DNA of 64,000 bases from CAXXOK01 sp963675655 (GTDB lineage Bacteria > Bacillota > Clostridia > Christensenellales > Aristaeellaceae): assembly GCA_963675655.1 (NCBI GenBank), contig OY776489.1, forward strand, positions 1,240,001-1,304,000. Direction: 5' to 3'. Every line of letters begins with the position of its first letter. The first letter of the stretch is position 1. Both the position numbers and the translations under genes were made by a program. Positions 46,199-54,541 of the stretch are shown one piece after another. Under the pieces are notes generated by a model. It worked only from the letters and a program-made list of their open reading frames with translations. It did not search any database and was not told the DNA's origin.

Positions 46199-46475
46199 CA
46201 GTCCGTTGAAAAGGCACGCGTCTGCTTTGTCAGCTGCACCTGTGTCCTCTCCGGTCACGTACGTCCGTCCAGTCCGTTGAAAAGGTACGCGTCTGCGTTG
46301 TCAGCAGCACCTTTCCTCGCTGGTCACGTACATCCGTGTACGCTCCCGGCGGAGAAAGGCTTGCTTTCGCGCATCCGGCACCTTTTGAACGGACTGGAAA
46401 GCAGCGTTGAAAAGGCGCGCGTCTGCGTTGCCAGCTGCACCTGTGTCCCCGCCGGTTCTGTACACCCGTGGACAA
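46199..46475. repeat. Degenerate repeats CAGTCCGTTGAAAAGG
   Basis: Direct copies of a ~70-bp unit at 46199, 46270 and 46400 and one inverted core at 46378-46399. Each direct copy carries GCGTCTGCNTTGYCAGC and CACCTGTGTCC. No gene in 46176-46540. Confidence 0.8.
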
Positions 46476-46540
46476 AATACTGCAAAGCTTTCGTGGAGAC
46501 GGAATGCTGATTTGATCCGTAAAAGGATAAACAGACTGTG

Positions 46541-46750
46541 TTATGCAAAATAAAACAAATCCTCAAATTTTTTGTCCAGTGCAATACAAAGAATCAGAGC
46601 AAGCTTGGCGGTGGGATTAAACTGCCCGGTTTCAATCGAACTAATCGTGTTGCGGGATACGCCTACCAACTTGGCAAGTGCAGCCTGCGACAGTCCTTTT
46701 TCGCTTCGCGCCTCTTTCAGCTTGTTTTGTAATATAAGCGTATCTTCCAT
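46541..46750 (-). CDS. Small XRE-family transcriptional regulator
   Basis: 69 residues, almost only a helix-turn-helix: NKLKEARSEKGLSQAALAKLVGVSRNTISSIETGQFNPTAKLALILCIALDKKFEDLFYF. Start 46750 follows GAGGGTG. It follows a DUF6442 membrane gene by 5 bp; such pairs are common in Clostridia and likely form one operon. Confidence 0.92.
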   Translation of the reverse strand: MEDTLILQNKLKEARSEKGLSQAALAKLVGVSRNTISSIETGQFNPTAKLALILCIALDKKFEDLFYFA

Positions 46751-46755
46751 CGTTT

Positions 46756-47076
46756 TCACCCTCGCAAACTGGTGATAAAACCAATCAGGAAAAAAATACA
46801 TAGTGCATAATATAGAATGGTCATCAGAAGCGCATGTGTTTTTTTCTGCTTGCTGAATTTGACCAGAAAAACAGTACCAAGAATACTGAAGTTCACAACC
46901 CAGCACCCCCAGTTAATCGTTTTTGCGAAATTCCATTGCAGCACACTGATGATTACACAAACGCTGCACCCAACAAGATAGGCGATCCTGCCAGCCTGTT
47001 TCAGGCATTCTATTTCCGCCAAATCCTGATTTTGATTCTCTTTTCGGCTTAACGCCAGTATCCTGTCCCTGTCCAT
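46756..47076 (-). CDS. DUF6442 family small membrane protein
   Basis: 106 residues. MDRDRILALSRKENQNQDLAEIECLKQAGRIAYLVGC at the N terminus and three to four hydrophobic segments fit the DUF6442 proteins found next to small XRE regulators. Function unknown; perhaps a membrane partner that modulates the regulator. Start 47076 follows TAGGTGGGG. Confidence 0.8.
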   Translation of the reverse strand: MDRDRILALSRKENQNQDLAEIECLKQAGRIAYLVGCSVCVIISVLQWNFAKTINWGCWVVNFSILGTVFLVKFSKQKKTHALLMTILYYALCIFFLIGFITSLRG

Positions 47077-47306
47077 AAAAACCCCACCTATACTGCCAAG
47101 TTTTATTTGCAGTTGCATTATATGACCGCCAGGTATACTTGTCAATATAAAAGATAGGGCACTACATGCGATTAAACGATAATTATGTAAACACTTTGGA
47201 ATGCTTCTTGTTCTAGAATAAAAAACGACCGGATTTCTCCGGCCGCGATAAAAACGTATTGATCTGTATATAGGGCAAACCAACTTGCCACACAATCCTC
47301 GACATC

Positions 47307-47890
47307 CGGCCAAGCCAATCCTCATGGCTACCTTACCATGGCTATCCCCTTGTCCGCGTGAAGCGCGGGCGATGAGGGGGCAAGGGCAAAGCCCTTGTCG
47401 GGGGAGTGGGGGTGAAACCCACGCCGACTCCCGTCGTTCTCCATCCAACCGGCCAAGCCAATCCTCATGGCTACCTTACCATGGCTATCCCCTTGTCCGC
47501 GTGAAGCGCGGGCAAAGAGGGGTCAAGGGCAAAGCCCTTGTCGGGGGAGTGGGGGTGAAACCCACGCCGTCTCCCGTCGTTCTCCATCTAACCGGCCAAG
47601 CCAATCCCCATGGTTACCTTACCATGAGCATCCCCTTGTCCGCGTGAAGCGCGGGCGATGAGGGGTCAAGGGCAAAGCCCTTGTCGGGGGAGCGGGGGTG
47701 AAACCCACGCCGTCTCCCGTCGTTTTCCGTCTAACCGGCCAAGCCAATCCCCATGGCTACCTTACTATGGCCAACCCCTTGTCCGCGTGAAGCGCGGGCA
47801 ATGAGGGGGCAAGGGCAAAGCCCTTGTCGGGGTTTGGGGCAGCGCCCCAAATAACGTCTCCCGTCCGCCCAAATAACGTCCCCCGTCCGC
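47307..47890. repeat. Tandem array of four 143-bp units ending at the yebC stop
   Basis: CGGCCAAGCCAA at 47307, 47450, 47593 and 47736, same family as the array at 8751. Hairpins CCGCGT-GAA-GCGCGG and AAGGGC-AAA-GCCCTT. It ends in GGGGCAGCGCCCC and two 22-bp copies of CCAAATAACGTCYCCCGTCC; the last base touches the yebC stop codon. The gap 47077-47306 is otherwise empty. Confidence 0.95.
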
Positions 47891-48634
47891 TTACTCTTCT
47901 TCCGGCTCTTCGGGGAGGTTGGCGTTGTGCCATACGTTTTGCACGTCGTCGTTGTCTTCGAGCATATCCAGTAGATTCTGGATCTTGTCGAGGTTGTCGG
48001 CAGAGGGGTCGACGGTGGTCTGCGGAATCATCTGCACTTCGGCGCTGATAAATTCGAGCCCGGCGGTTTCCAGCTTTTCGCGCACGGCGGAAAACTCGGT
48101 GGGGTCGGTGGTGATTTCAAAGGCGTCGTCGAGCACCTGCATGTCCTCGGCGCCGGCGTCCAGCGCGGTCATCATCATTTCGTCCTCGTCCATTTCGGCG
48201 GTGCGTTCGATGACGATCATACCCTTTTTATCAAACATGAAGGATACGGAGCCGTTTACGCCCAGCGAGCCGTCGTTTTTCGCAAAGCAATGGCGAACAT
48301 CGCTTGCGGTGCGGTTGCGGTTGTCGCTGATGCACTCTACGATTACGGCGACGCCGTCGGGGGCGTACCCTTCGTAGGTGATTTCGGTATATTCCACATT
48401 GCCCAGCTCGCCGGCGGCCTTTTTAATGGACCGGGAGATGTTGTCGTTGGGCATGTTGTTGCTCTTCGCTTTGGCGATTACATCGCGCAGCTTGCTGTTG
48501 CTTTCCGGGTTGCTGCCGCCTTCGCGTACCGCGATGGCGATTTCACGCCCGATTTTGGTAAATATTTTGCCGCGAATCGCGTCGGTTTTGCCTTTTTTAA
48601 TTTTGATATTCGCCCATTTGCTATGTCCGGACAT
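47891..48634 (-). CDS. yebC: YebC/PmpR family (TACO1-like) protein
   Basis: 247 residues. MSGHSKWANIKIKKGKTDAIRGKIFTKIGREI, then SNNMPNDNISRSIKKAAGELGNVEYTEITYEGYAPDGVAVIVECISDNRNRT, and KNDGSLGVNGSVSFMFDKKG are the full family pattern. Known either as transcription regulators or, more recently, as factors aiding translation through proline stretches. Monocistronic. Confidence 0.96.
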   Translation of the reverse strand: MSGHSKWANIKIKKGKTDAIRGKIFTKIGREIAIAVREGGSNPESNSKLRDVIAKAKSNNMPNDNISRSIKKAAGELGNVEYTEITYEGYAPDGVAVIVECISDNRNRTASDVRHCFAKNDGSLGVNGSVSFMFDKKGMIVIERTAEMDEDEMMMTALDAGAEDMQVLDDAFEITTDPTEFSAVREKLETAGLEFISAEVQMIPQTTVDPSADNLDKIQNLLDMLEDNDDVQNVWHNANLPEEPEEE

Positions 48635-48850
48635 CGTATCAGCCTTTCTTGCCTGTTGTGCGCCCAGCGGCGCAATAGAAATATGCCAGCAACAATAAAG
48701 TATAGCATGGTTTCAACCATCGGTCAACGCTGGGGCGGGGATGCGTACAGTAGGGTGGCGCGGCAGAAAGGGAGATGTATGCAGGCGGCGTTGATTGCTG
48801 CACCCGAAAAAGCGTGATAGAATAAAGCAAGATGTAATGGGGGGCACACA

Positions 48851-49672
48851 ATGAAGGTTATTTTAAGCCGTAAAGGCTTTGACGGTTCCAATGGCGGAAC
48901 CGCCAGCCCAATCCTGCCTGATCGTACCATGCTGTCCCTGCCGATTCCCAGCATGGACAGCGATACCTATTGCGATTTGCAATATAACGGAAAACCCTAC
49001 TCCGCTATCTTGCGCGAGTTAAACCCGCGAAAAACCTATGGGAGCTGCCATATCGACCCGGATCTGGATGCGACCAGAAGAGTCCGGAGCGTCGTAAACT
49101 GGGCTCCGGGGTTTGGCCAAATTGGCGCGGCGCAAGCGTATTTGATGCGGAACGTGGAAATTTCCGAGGGGGATTTGTTCCTTTTCTTTGGCAATTTTCA
49201 TTTTGTGGATATTGTGGATGGACAGTATGCCTACGTTAAAACAAGCGGCGATTATTATCACAATCACGATATTCAGGCGATATGGGGATACCTGCAGGTT
49301 GATAAAATTTTGAACGATGCGCAAGAGATTAAACCGTTCTACTGGCATCCCCATGCTTGCGCCGCACGGTTGAGCCGCAGTACAAATACGCTGTTTACCG
49401 CAAAACGGAGGCTCACGTTTGCCCCGGATGTACCAGGCAGCGCCTGTTTACCCTATGCGGAAAAACGGGTGCTGACGGCGAAGGGGGCGAATAAAGCCAC
49501 GTGGAAAGAAAATCCGGTCTATATGCCGGATGCGATTATTGGCAGCCGTAAGAATAGCGCGGCGGGAAAAGGGGTATACTATGCCGGCATCTGGCAGGAG
49601 CTGGGGCTTGTAGAATGCAAAGAGGCAGAGAACTGGGCTATTGAGCTGCTGCGTGATTCGTATGAACCCTAA
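48851..49672 (+). CDS. Nmad3-like (nucleotide modification associated domain 3) protein
   Basis: 273 residues, MKVILSRKGFDGSNGGTASPILPDRTMLSLPIP at the N terminus, LFLFFGNFHFVD in the middle, SACLPYAEKRVLTAKGANKATWKENP near the end. I match this to the Nmad3 family, predicted from genomic context to act around modified bases. Here it stands alone with no modification genes. Composition is like the host genes. Preceded by GGGGGG. Function is not established. Confidence 0.65.
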   Translation: MKVILSRKGFDGSNGGTASPILPDRTMLSLPIPSMDSDTYCDLQYNGKPYSAILRELNPRKTYGSCHIDPDLDATRRVRSVVNWAPGFGQIGAAQAYLMRNVEISEGDLFLFFGNFHFVDIVDGQYAYVKTSGDYYHNHDIQAIWGYLQVDKILNDAQEIKPFYWHPHACAARLSRSTNTLFTAKRRLTFAPDVPGSACLPYAEKRVLTAKGANKATWKENPVYMPDAIIGSRKNSAAGKGVYYAGIWQELGLVECKEAENWAIELLRDSYEP

Positions 49673-49738
49673 AATAACGCGCTTACACTTGCGCCGTCCT
49701 GCATGAAATACCCTTTTATAAACGGAACTAGCCATATA

Positions 49739-49777
49739 GCGCCCTATCGCCTGATGTTCTGCGATAGGGCGCTTTTT
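49739..49777 (+). terminator. Terminator after the Nmad3-like gene
   Basis: 12-bp perfect stem GCGCCCTATCGC / GCGATAGGGCGC, 10-base loop, then TTTTT. Confidence 0.9.
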
Positions 49778-49836
49778 GCAGCCATTCATTTCCGTGCACG
49801 CGGGCACGTATGGCTGCTTTGTATTTAGGCGCGGGC

Positions 49837-51357
49837 TTATAGCCCGAAAAGCCCGGTTAGCTTTTGCCAGAAGGTTTCGGGCTGCGCTTCGGCTGCGGGG
49901 GCGGCTTCCGCCTCCGGCAGGGTGATGGCGGGGGTTTTCAGCACAAACTGTACGGCGGCCACGTTCGTATTTTTTGCGGATACAAAGGAGGTTACGGGGA
50001 CGTCGCTGCCCAGTAAACCGGACACGGCGGATTGGACTTGCGCATCCATGTCCCCGGCAAGATTGCTGGTTTGCGTAGCAAGGGTAGCGGTGCCGTCCTT
50101 GTAGGTGGTCAAGCCGCCTGTTAGCTCCGTCAGCCCGGTTTGTAAATCGGTTGCGGCGCTGGTAAGGGCGGTGGTGGAATCCGGCAGGGTGGAAAGCGAA
50201 TTAGTCAGGGTATCCGCGCCGGTTTTCAGGCCAGCTGCGCCTTGCGCCAACTGGGTTACGCCGCCGGTGTAGCTTTGCAATCCCTGTACAAACTGTACCA
50301 TGCCGTCCAGCTGGGCATATAGGGTGTCGAGCGCCGCGGTATCGCCCAGTACCTGCGTGTAGTTTTCGGGGGTCAGCGTAGGAAGACCCTGCCCGCTCAG
50401 CTGCTGGTTTACGGTGTCAAAGGTATTTTGCTGCAGCGCGAGGGCAGCGGCGAGCAGTGTATCGTTCTGCGCGGTCAGGGCTTCGGCCCCGGTTTGCAGG
50501 TCGCCTGCGCCGCTGGCTAATTGCGAAACGCCGTCCGGCAGTGCCGCTAGCCCGTCCAGCAGTGCCTGTACGCCGCTCGTGTACTGGGTAAATCCTTCCG
50601 CCAGCTGCGCAGCGCCGGTTTGTAAATCGCCCGCGCCGCTGTCCAGCGAGGCGATGGCATCCGTAAGCGGGGCAAGCTGCTCCTTTAGGGCGGCGGTATC
50701 AAAGGCCAGCGCCAGCTGCATACGGATACCGCTGAGGGTAATGGGGTCCATGGTGAAATCCGTCACGTTGGCGGTAATGGTTTCTTCCACGCCCTGCCCG
50801 GGCAGGGCGAGCAGGGTAAGCTGCTTGCTGCCTGCGGCTTCGGCCATGGTGGCGTTTTCCGCTGTGATGCCGGTGCACAGGGTCGTATCCAGTGTTACGG
50901 CGATTTGCAGGGCGTAGCTCTGGTAAAAGGCTTCGTTTGCAGCGGGGTTTGGGGTCACGGAAAGGTGCAGGGCGAGCTTACCGCTTTGCCCGGCCAGTTC
51001 GGCGGCGGAAACCGTCTTGCCATCCAGCGTATAGGTAATGGCAATTACCCACGGCAACGCGGCGTTTTGCGGCGTGCCCATGTAGTAAAAGCGCTGCGCA
51101 TCGGTGGTAATGGTAATCACATCGCCATCCTGCGTAAGCGGCTGCGCGTCGGTCATGTTTTGCAGCTGGGTATAGTCGCCGTAATCGGTTAGCGTGCCGC
51201 CGCCGGTGAGAATGTTGACGATGGTGATTTGCTGCACGCTGCCGTCCGGGTTTAGGATGCCGTATACGACCTCTTCTTTGGCGGCGCCTTCCGCCAGCGC
51301 GGCGGCGGTGGAAAAAACGAGCAGCACAGCGGTGAGAACAGCTAGTATTTTTTTCAT
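49837..51357 (-). CDS. Secreted YhgE/Pip-like heptad-repeat protein
   Basis: 506 residues. Signal peptide MKKILAVLTAVLLVFSTAAALAEG, a ~200-residue beta-rich domain, then many heptads of the type SGAGDLQTGAAQLAEG, LASGAGDLQTGAEAL, AQGAAGLKTGADTL (~235-440), and an acidic tail. Similar repeat proteins accompany MMPL exporters and are linked to membrane-spanning secretion. It follows the MMPL gene by 84 bp on the same strand, so the two form an operon. Confidence 0.8.
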   Translation of the reverse strand: MKKILAVLTAVLLVFSTAAALAEGAAKEEVVYGILNPDGSVQQITIVNILTGGGTLTDYGDYTQLQNMTDAQPLTQDGDVITITTDAQRFYYMGTPQNAALPWVIAITYTLDGKTVSAAELAGQSGKLALHLSVTPNPAANEAFYQSYALQIAVTLDTTLCTGITAENATMAEAAGSKQLTLLALPGQGVEETITANVTDFTMDPITLSGIRMQLALAFDTAALKEQLAPLTDAIASLDSGAGDLQTGAAQLAEGFTQYTSGVQALLDGLAALPDGVSQLASGAGDLQTGAEALTAQNDTLLAAALALQQNTFDTVNQQLSGQGLPTLTPENYTQVLGDTAALDTLYAQLDGMVQFVQGLQSYTGGVTQLAQGAAGLKTGADTLTNSLSTLPDSTTALTSAATDLQTGLTELTGGLTTYKDGTATLATQTSNLAGDMDAQVQSAVSGLLGSDVPVTSFVSAKNTNVAAVQFVLKTPAITLPEAEAAPAAEAQPETFWQKLTGLFGL

Positions 51358-51441
51358 GGATACATCATACTCCTTGCAATAGCGGTACGCCGGGAAAGCG
51401 GTATGCGCCTTCCGGCGGAAAATAGTTGGCGGGATAAGCGG

Positions 51442-53607
51442 TTAGTGCTTCTTGGCCGGTTTGGGTACGGCCAGCGGCGGGGTGCTGCCGCTTACCTCGG
51501 GTTCTTCTTCCAGCGGCTTTTTCCGAAGCCCTTGCCGCAGCGTGGTTTTGCGGATGAGCGTATCAAACGTCGTCAGCAGTGCGGGCAGTACCAGCGTAAC
51601 CATGCCCAGCGAGAACAGCGTTCCACGCCCCAGCAGCGTGCCCAGCTCTACCACAATGCTGTTGTTGGAGGTAGCTGCCAGCACAAACCCGGCTGAGGAT
51701 AAGATGGCCGCCGAGGTGAGAATGGCCAGTAGATTATCACCCAGCGCTTTTTTCATGGCTTCGTGTTTTTCCAGCTTGCGGCGGTTGCCAAGGTAGCGGT
51801 CGGCCAGCAAAATGGCGTAGTCTACCGTGGAGCCCAGCTGTACCGTACTCACCACAAGATAGCCGATGTAGTTGTACGATTGGCCGGTAAAATAGGCCAG
51901 CGAAAGGTTCATCCAAATAGCGGATTCGATGGTGAACAGCAAAAGAATCGGCAGGCTGAGGGAACGGTACGTCACCAGCAGCACGAAAAAGATACCCAGC
52001 AGCGCGTACAGGTTCACCGACCGCGTATCCACCGAGAGTACGTTTTTCATATCGTACAGGGTTGCACTCTGCCCGGCCAGCCAGGTATCGCCGCTGTAAT
52101 AGCGGCCTGCGGTATCCAGCACGCTTTGCACGGCGGTAAAGGCCTGCGCGCCCTCGTCCGCCGTATCCAGATACAGAATCATGCGGGTATAGTGGGCGGA
52201 GGAAAAGGTTTGGGTGACCTCCGGTTCCAGATAGCTTTGCGGCAGGGATGAGCCGACCGCGCTTGCGTAGGAAACGACCTGCGTTATATGCGGCAGTTGC
52301 GCAAGCGCCTCGCTCAATTCCGCTTCCCGCCCGGCATCGCCGTTTGGCACCATCAGCACCAGCGCGTTTTCACTGCCGAAGCGCTCATCAATGGCGGCGG
52401 TATCCCGTCCGGTCTGGCTGGCGGTTGCCGCCAGATCGCTGTTTCCGTATTGGAAATTGGTTTGCGACTGCGCCAGATAGCAAGGTACCACAGCCACCAC
52501 AGCCAAAATCAACAGGGGGATGCCGACGCGCGTCAGCTTGCGGCCGATGGTTTTCAGCTCCGGTATGATGCGGCGGTGGCGGGTTTTGGTGAGCAGGCTA
52601 TCGCACAGCACTGCCAGCGAGGGGAGAAACAGCATGACCGACAGGAAGCTGAGCCCGACGCCTTTGACCAGATTAAGCCCCAGATTCGGGCCGATGCCAA
52701 AGCGCATGAACACCAGCGCCAGAAACCCGAAGATCGTGGTGGCAGCGCTGGCGGCAATGGCGGGCAGCGCTTTCTTCATAGCGCGCTGCATGGCCTCCAG
52801 CGGTTCGTAGCGCGTGCGGTACGCCTGATAGCTGTGCAAGAGGAAAATGGCGTAATCCAGCGATACGGCCAGCTGCAATATGGGGCTGACCGTTTGCGTA
52901 ATAAACGATACCTCGCCCTGTATACCGTTGGTGCCCATGTTGATGAGAACCGCTACCCCGATGGATAGCAGGTATAAAAGCGGCTCGATCCACGAGGAGG
53001 TGGTAAGCAGCAGGATGAGCAAGATTAAAGGAACCAGTATCAGCATCGCGCCTACGACCTCCGTATAGGAAAGCCGCTGGGCGGATGCGGTATTCACGGC
53101 CTCGCCGGAGATGGCGCCATCCTTGCCGATCAGGCTCTGGATAGCGGCTACGGCGTCTTTTTCCATCCCGCTTTGAATGGTTACGGAAAACAGCGCCGCG
53201 CCATCCTTGTAATAGGCTTGCGTGGTAGCGGTATCCAGCGCGGAGAGCGGCTGGGTCAGCAGGGCGCTGCGGCCGGTAACGTCGTCCAGCCACGTTACGG
53301 CGGTTACGCCTGTCAGCGCGGTAAGCTTCTCTTTCAGCGCCAGCGCATCGGGGATGCTTACATCCGCCACCATCACGCGGGCGTTGGGCAGCTCGCCGCC
53401 AAACTCGGTTTGTAAAAGCGCAATTGCCTTTGTGGATTGCGCATCCTCTGGCAGGTAGTCCACCATGTTGTAGTTGACCGTTACCAACTGCGAAACGAAC
53501 GCGCCCAGTACGGCCAGGACTAGAAATAAAATTAGTAGGGTCTTTCGGTGCTTCAAAATCCGGGATGCTATCGGCTTCATAAACTGTGCGGCGGCAGAGG
53601 ACAGCAT
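51442..53607 (-). CDS. MMPL/RND family transporter
   Basis: 721 residues, twelve membrane segments in two halves, each with a loop outside. MMPL features: VSLDYAIFLLHSYQAYR in the first half and STVDYAILLADRYLGNRRKLEKHEAMKKAL in the second, both with the proton-relay DY pair; GGELPNARVMVADV in the first loop. Exports lipids or drugs. Divergent TetR and a triple palindrome upstream suggest repression by that regulator. Confidence 0.93.
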   Translation of the reverse strand: MLSSAAAQFMKPIASRILKHRKTLLILFLVLAVLGAFVSQLVTVNYNMVDYLPEDAQSTKAIALLQTEFGGELPNARVMVADVSIPDALALKEKLTALTGVTAVTWLDDVTGRSALLTQPLSALDTATTQAYYKDGAALFSVTIQSGMEKDAVAAIQSLIGKDGAISGEAVNTASAQRLSYTEVVGAMLILVPLILLILLLTTSSWIEPLLYLLSIGVAVLINMGTNGIQGEVSFITQTVSPILQLAVSLDYAIFLLHSYQAYRTRYEPLEAMQRAMKKALPAIAASAATTIFGFLALVFMRFGIGPNLGLNLVKGVGLSFLSVMLFLPSLAVLCDSLLTKTRHRRIIPELKTIGRKLTRVGIPLLILAVVAVVPCYLAQSQTNFQYGNSDLAATASQTGRDTAAIDERFGSENALVLMVPNGDAGREAELSEALAQLPHITQVVSYASAVGSSLPQSYLEPEVTQTFSSAHYTRMILYLDTADEGAQAFTAVQSVLDTAGRYYSGDTWLAGQSATLYDMKNVLSVDTRSVNLYALLGIFFVLLVTYRSLSLPILLLFTIESAIWMNLSLAYFTGQSYNYIGYLVVSTVQLGSTVDYAILLADRYLGNRRKLEKHEAMKKALGDNLLAILTSAAILSSAGFVLAATSNNSIVVELGTLLGRGTLFSLGMVTLVLPALLTTFDTLIRKTTLRQGLRKKPLEEEPEVSGSTPPLAVPKPAKKH

Positions 53608-53687
53608 TTCACTGCTGCGGGCCGCTCACGCCTCCTTTTATCGTTGGTTGTTTCGCCGCGGCAAACGGCAAACGGGGAGAAAATAGA

Positions 53688-53738
53688 CAACACAAGGTTG
53701 ATAATCAACACAATGTTGACAACTAACACCATGTTTAC
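53688..53738. promoter_or_regulatory. Three phased operator palindromes between MMPL and TetR genes
   Basis: CAACACAAGGTTGATAA (53688-53704), CAACACAATGTTGACAA (53706-53722) and the weaker TAACACCATGTTTAC (53724-53738), each starting 18 bp after the last and each an imperfect palindrome such as TCAAC-ACAAT-GTTGA. They cover the -35 box and spacer of the tetR promoter. Confidence 0.75.
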
Positions 53739-53744
53739 TATAAT
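53716..53744 (+). promoter_or_regulatory. Consensus promoter of the divergent tetR gene
   Basis: Perfect TTGACA, exactly 17 bp, perfect TATAAT. The operator copies 2 and 3 overlap it. Confidence 0.92.
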
Positions 53745-53854
53745 GAGCCTGACAGCGGAAAGTCAACCTGTATTTCGGGCTTTTCTGTCTGGTAATATAC
53801 ACAACACGCGGTTTGTGTTGCACAGCCGCAAGAATTTACATATGGGAGGCCGCC

Positions 53855-54466
53855 ATGCCTGTAAAAAAGGAAGACCGCCGCGTAAAATACACCAAGAAGA
53901 TGCTCAAAGAAAGCCTTGTCAAGCTGATGCACGAAAAGGACCTTTCGCGTATCACCATCAAGGAAATCTGCGAGGAGGCGGATATTAACCGCGCAACGTT
54001 TTACGCGCATTATCAGGATCCGTATGACCTGCTTTCCAAAATCGAAGATGATTTAATGGATAATGTGCAGGTTTACCTGCAGGCGTTCGACCATACGGTT
54101 ATCCCCCGAAGCGATACCGAGTGGACGCGCACGCTGAATATGGTAACCAACATTCTGGAGTACCTTAAGGCGAACGCGTCGCTATGTAAGCTGCTGCTTA
54201 ACGATAAGCGCAACCTGCATTTTCAAAAGCGCATTATGCTGCTGGTGTACGACCCGTATTTTCTGCACTTGGTTACCCACAGCGACTATACGCTGGAGGA
54301 GCGGGAGTATGTATACTCCTTTGCTTTAACCGGCTGTGTGGGCATTGTGCAAACGTGGCTGGATAACGATATGGCGCAAAGCACCCATACCATCGCGCAG
54401 CTGCTGATCCGCCTGTTTTACCGGATTACCATGGGCAAAAAGGAGCAGATGGCATCGCTCAACTGA
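53855..54466 (+). CDS. TetR family regulator of the MMPL operon
   Basis: 203 residues. HTH: KYTKKMLKESLVKLMHEKDLSRITIKEICEEADINRATFYAHYQDPYDLLSKIEDDL, the DhaS/TetR_C type. Start 53855 follows ATGGGAGGCC. Divergent from the MMPL gene with shared operators, so most likely represses both itself and the exporter. The inducing compound is unknown. Confidence 0.92.
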   Translation: MPVKKEDRRVKYTKKMLKESLVKLMHEKDLSRITIKEICEEADINRATFYAHYQDPYDLLSKIEDDLMDNVQVYLQAFDHTVIPRSDTEWTRTLNMVTNILEYLKANASLCKLLLNDKRNLHFQKRIMLLVYDPYFLHLVTHSDYTLEEREYVYSFALTGCVGIVQTWLDNDMAQSTHTIAQLLIRLFYRITMGKKEQMASLN

Positions 54467-54484
54467 CCGAAAGGGCATATAAAA

Positions 54485-54525
54485 AAACCCCCGCAGACGG
54501 CTTTTCTCACCGTCTGCGGGGGTTT
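54485..54525. terminator. Bidirectional terminator between tetR and nrdD
   Basis: 16-bp perfect stem AAACCCCCGCAGACGG / CCGTCTGCGGGGGTTT, 9-base loop, A-run on the left; converging genes on both sides. Confidence 0.92.
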
Positions 54526-54541
54526 ACTGTATTATATAGGT

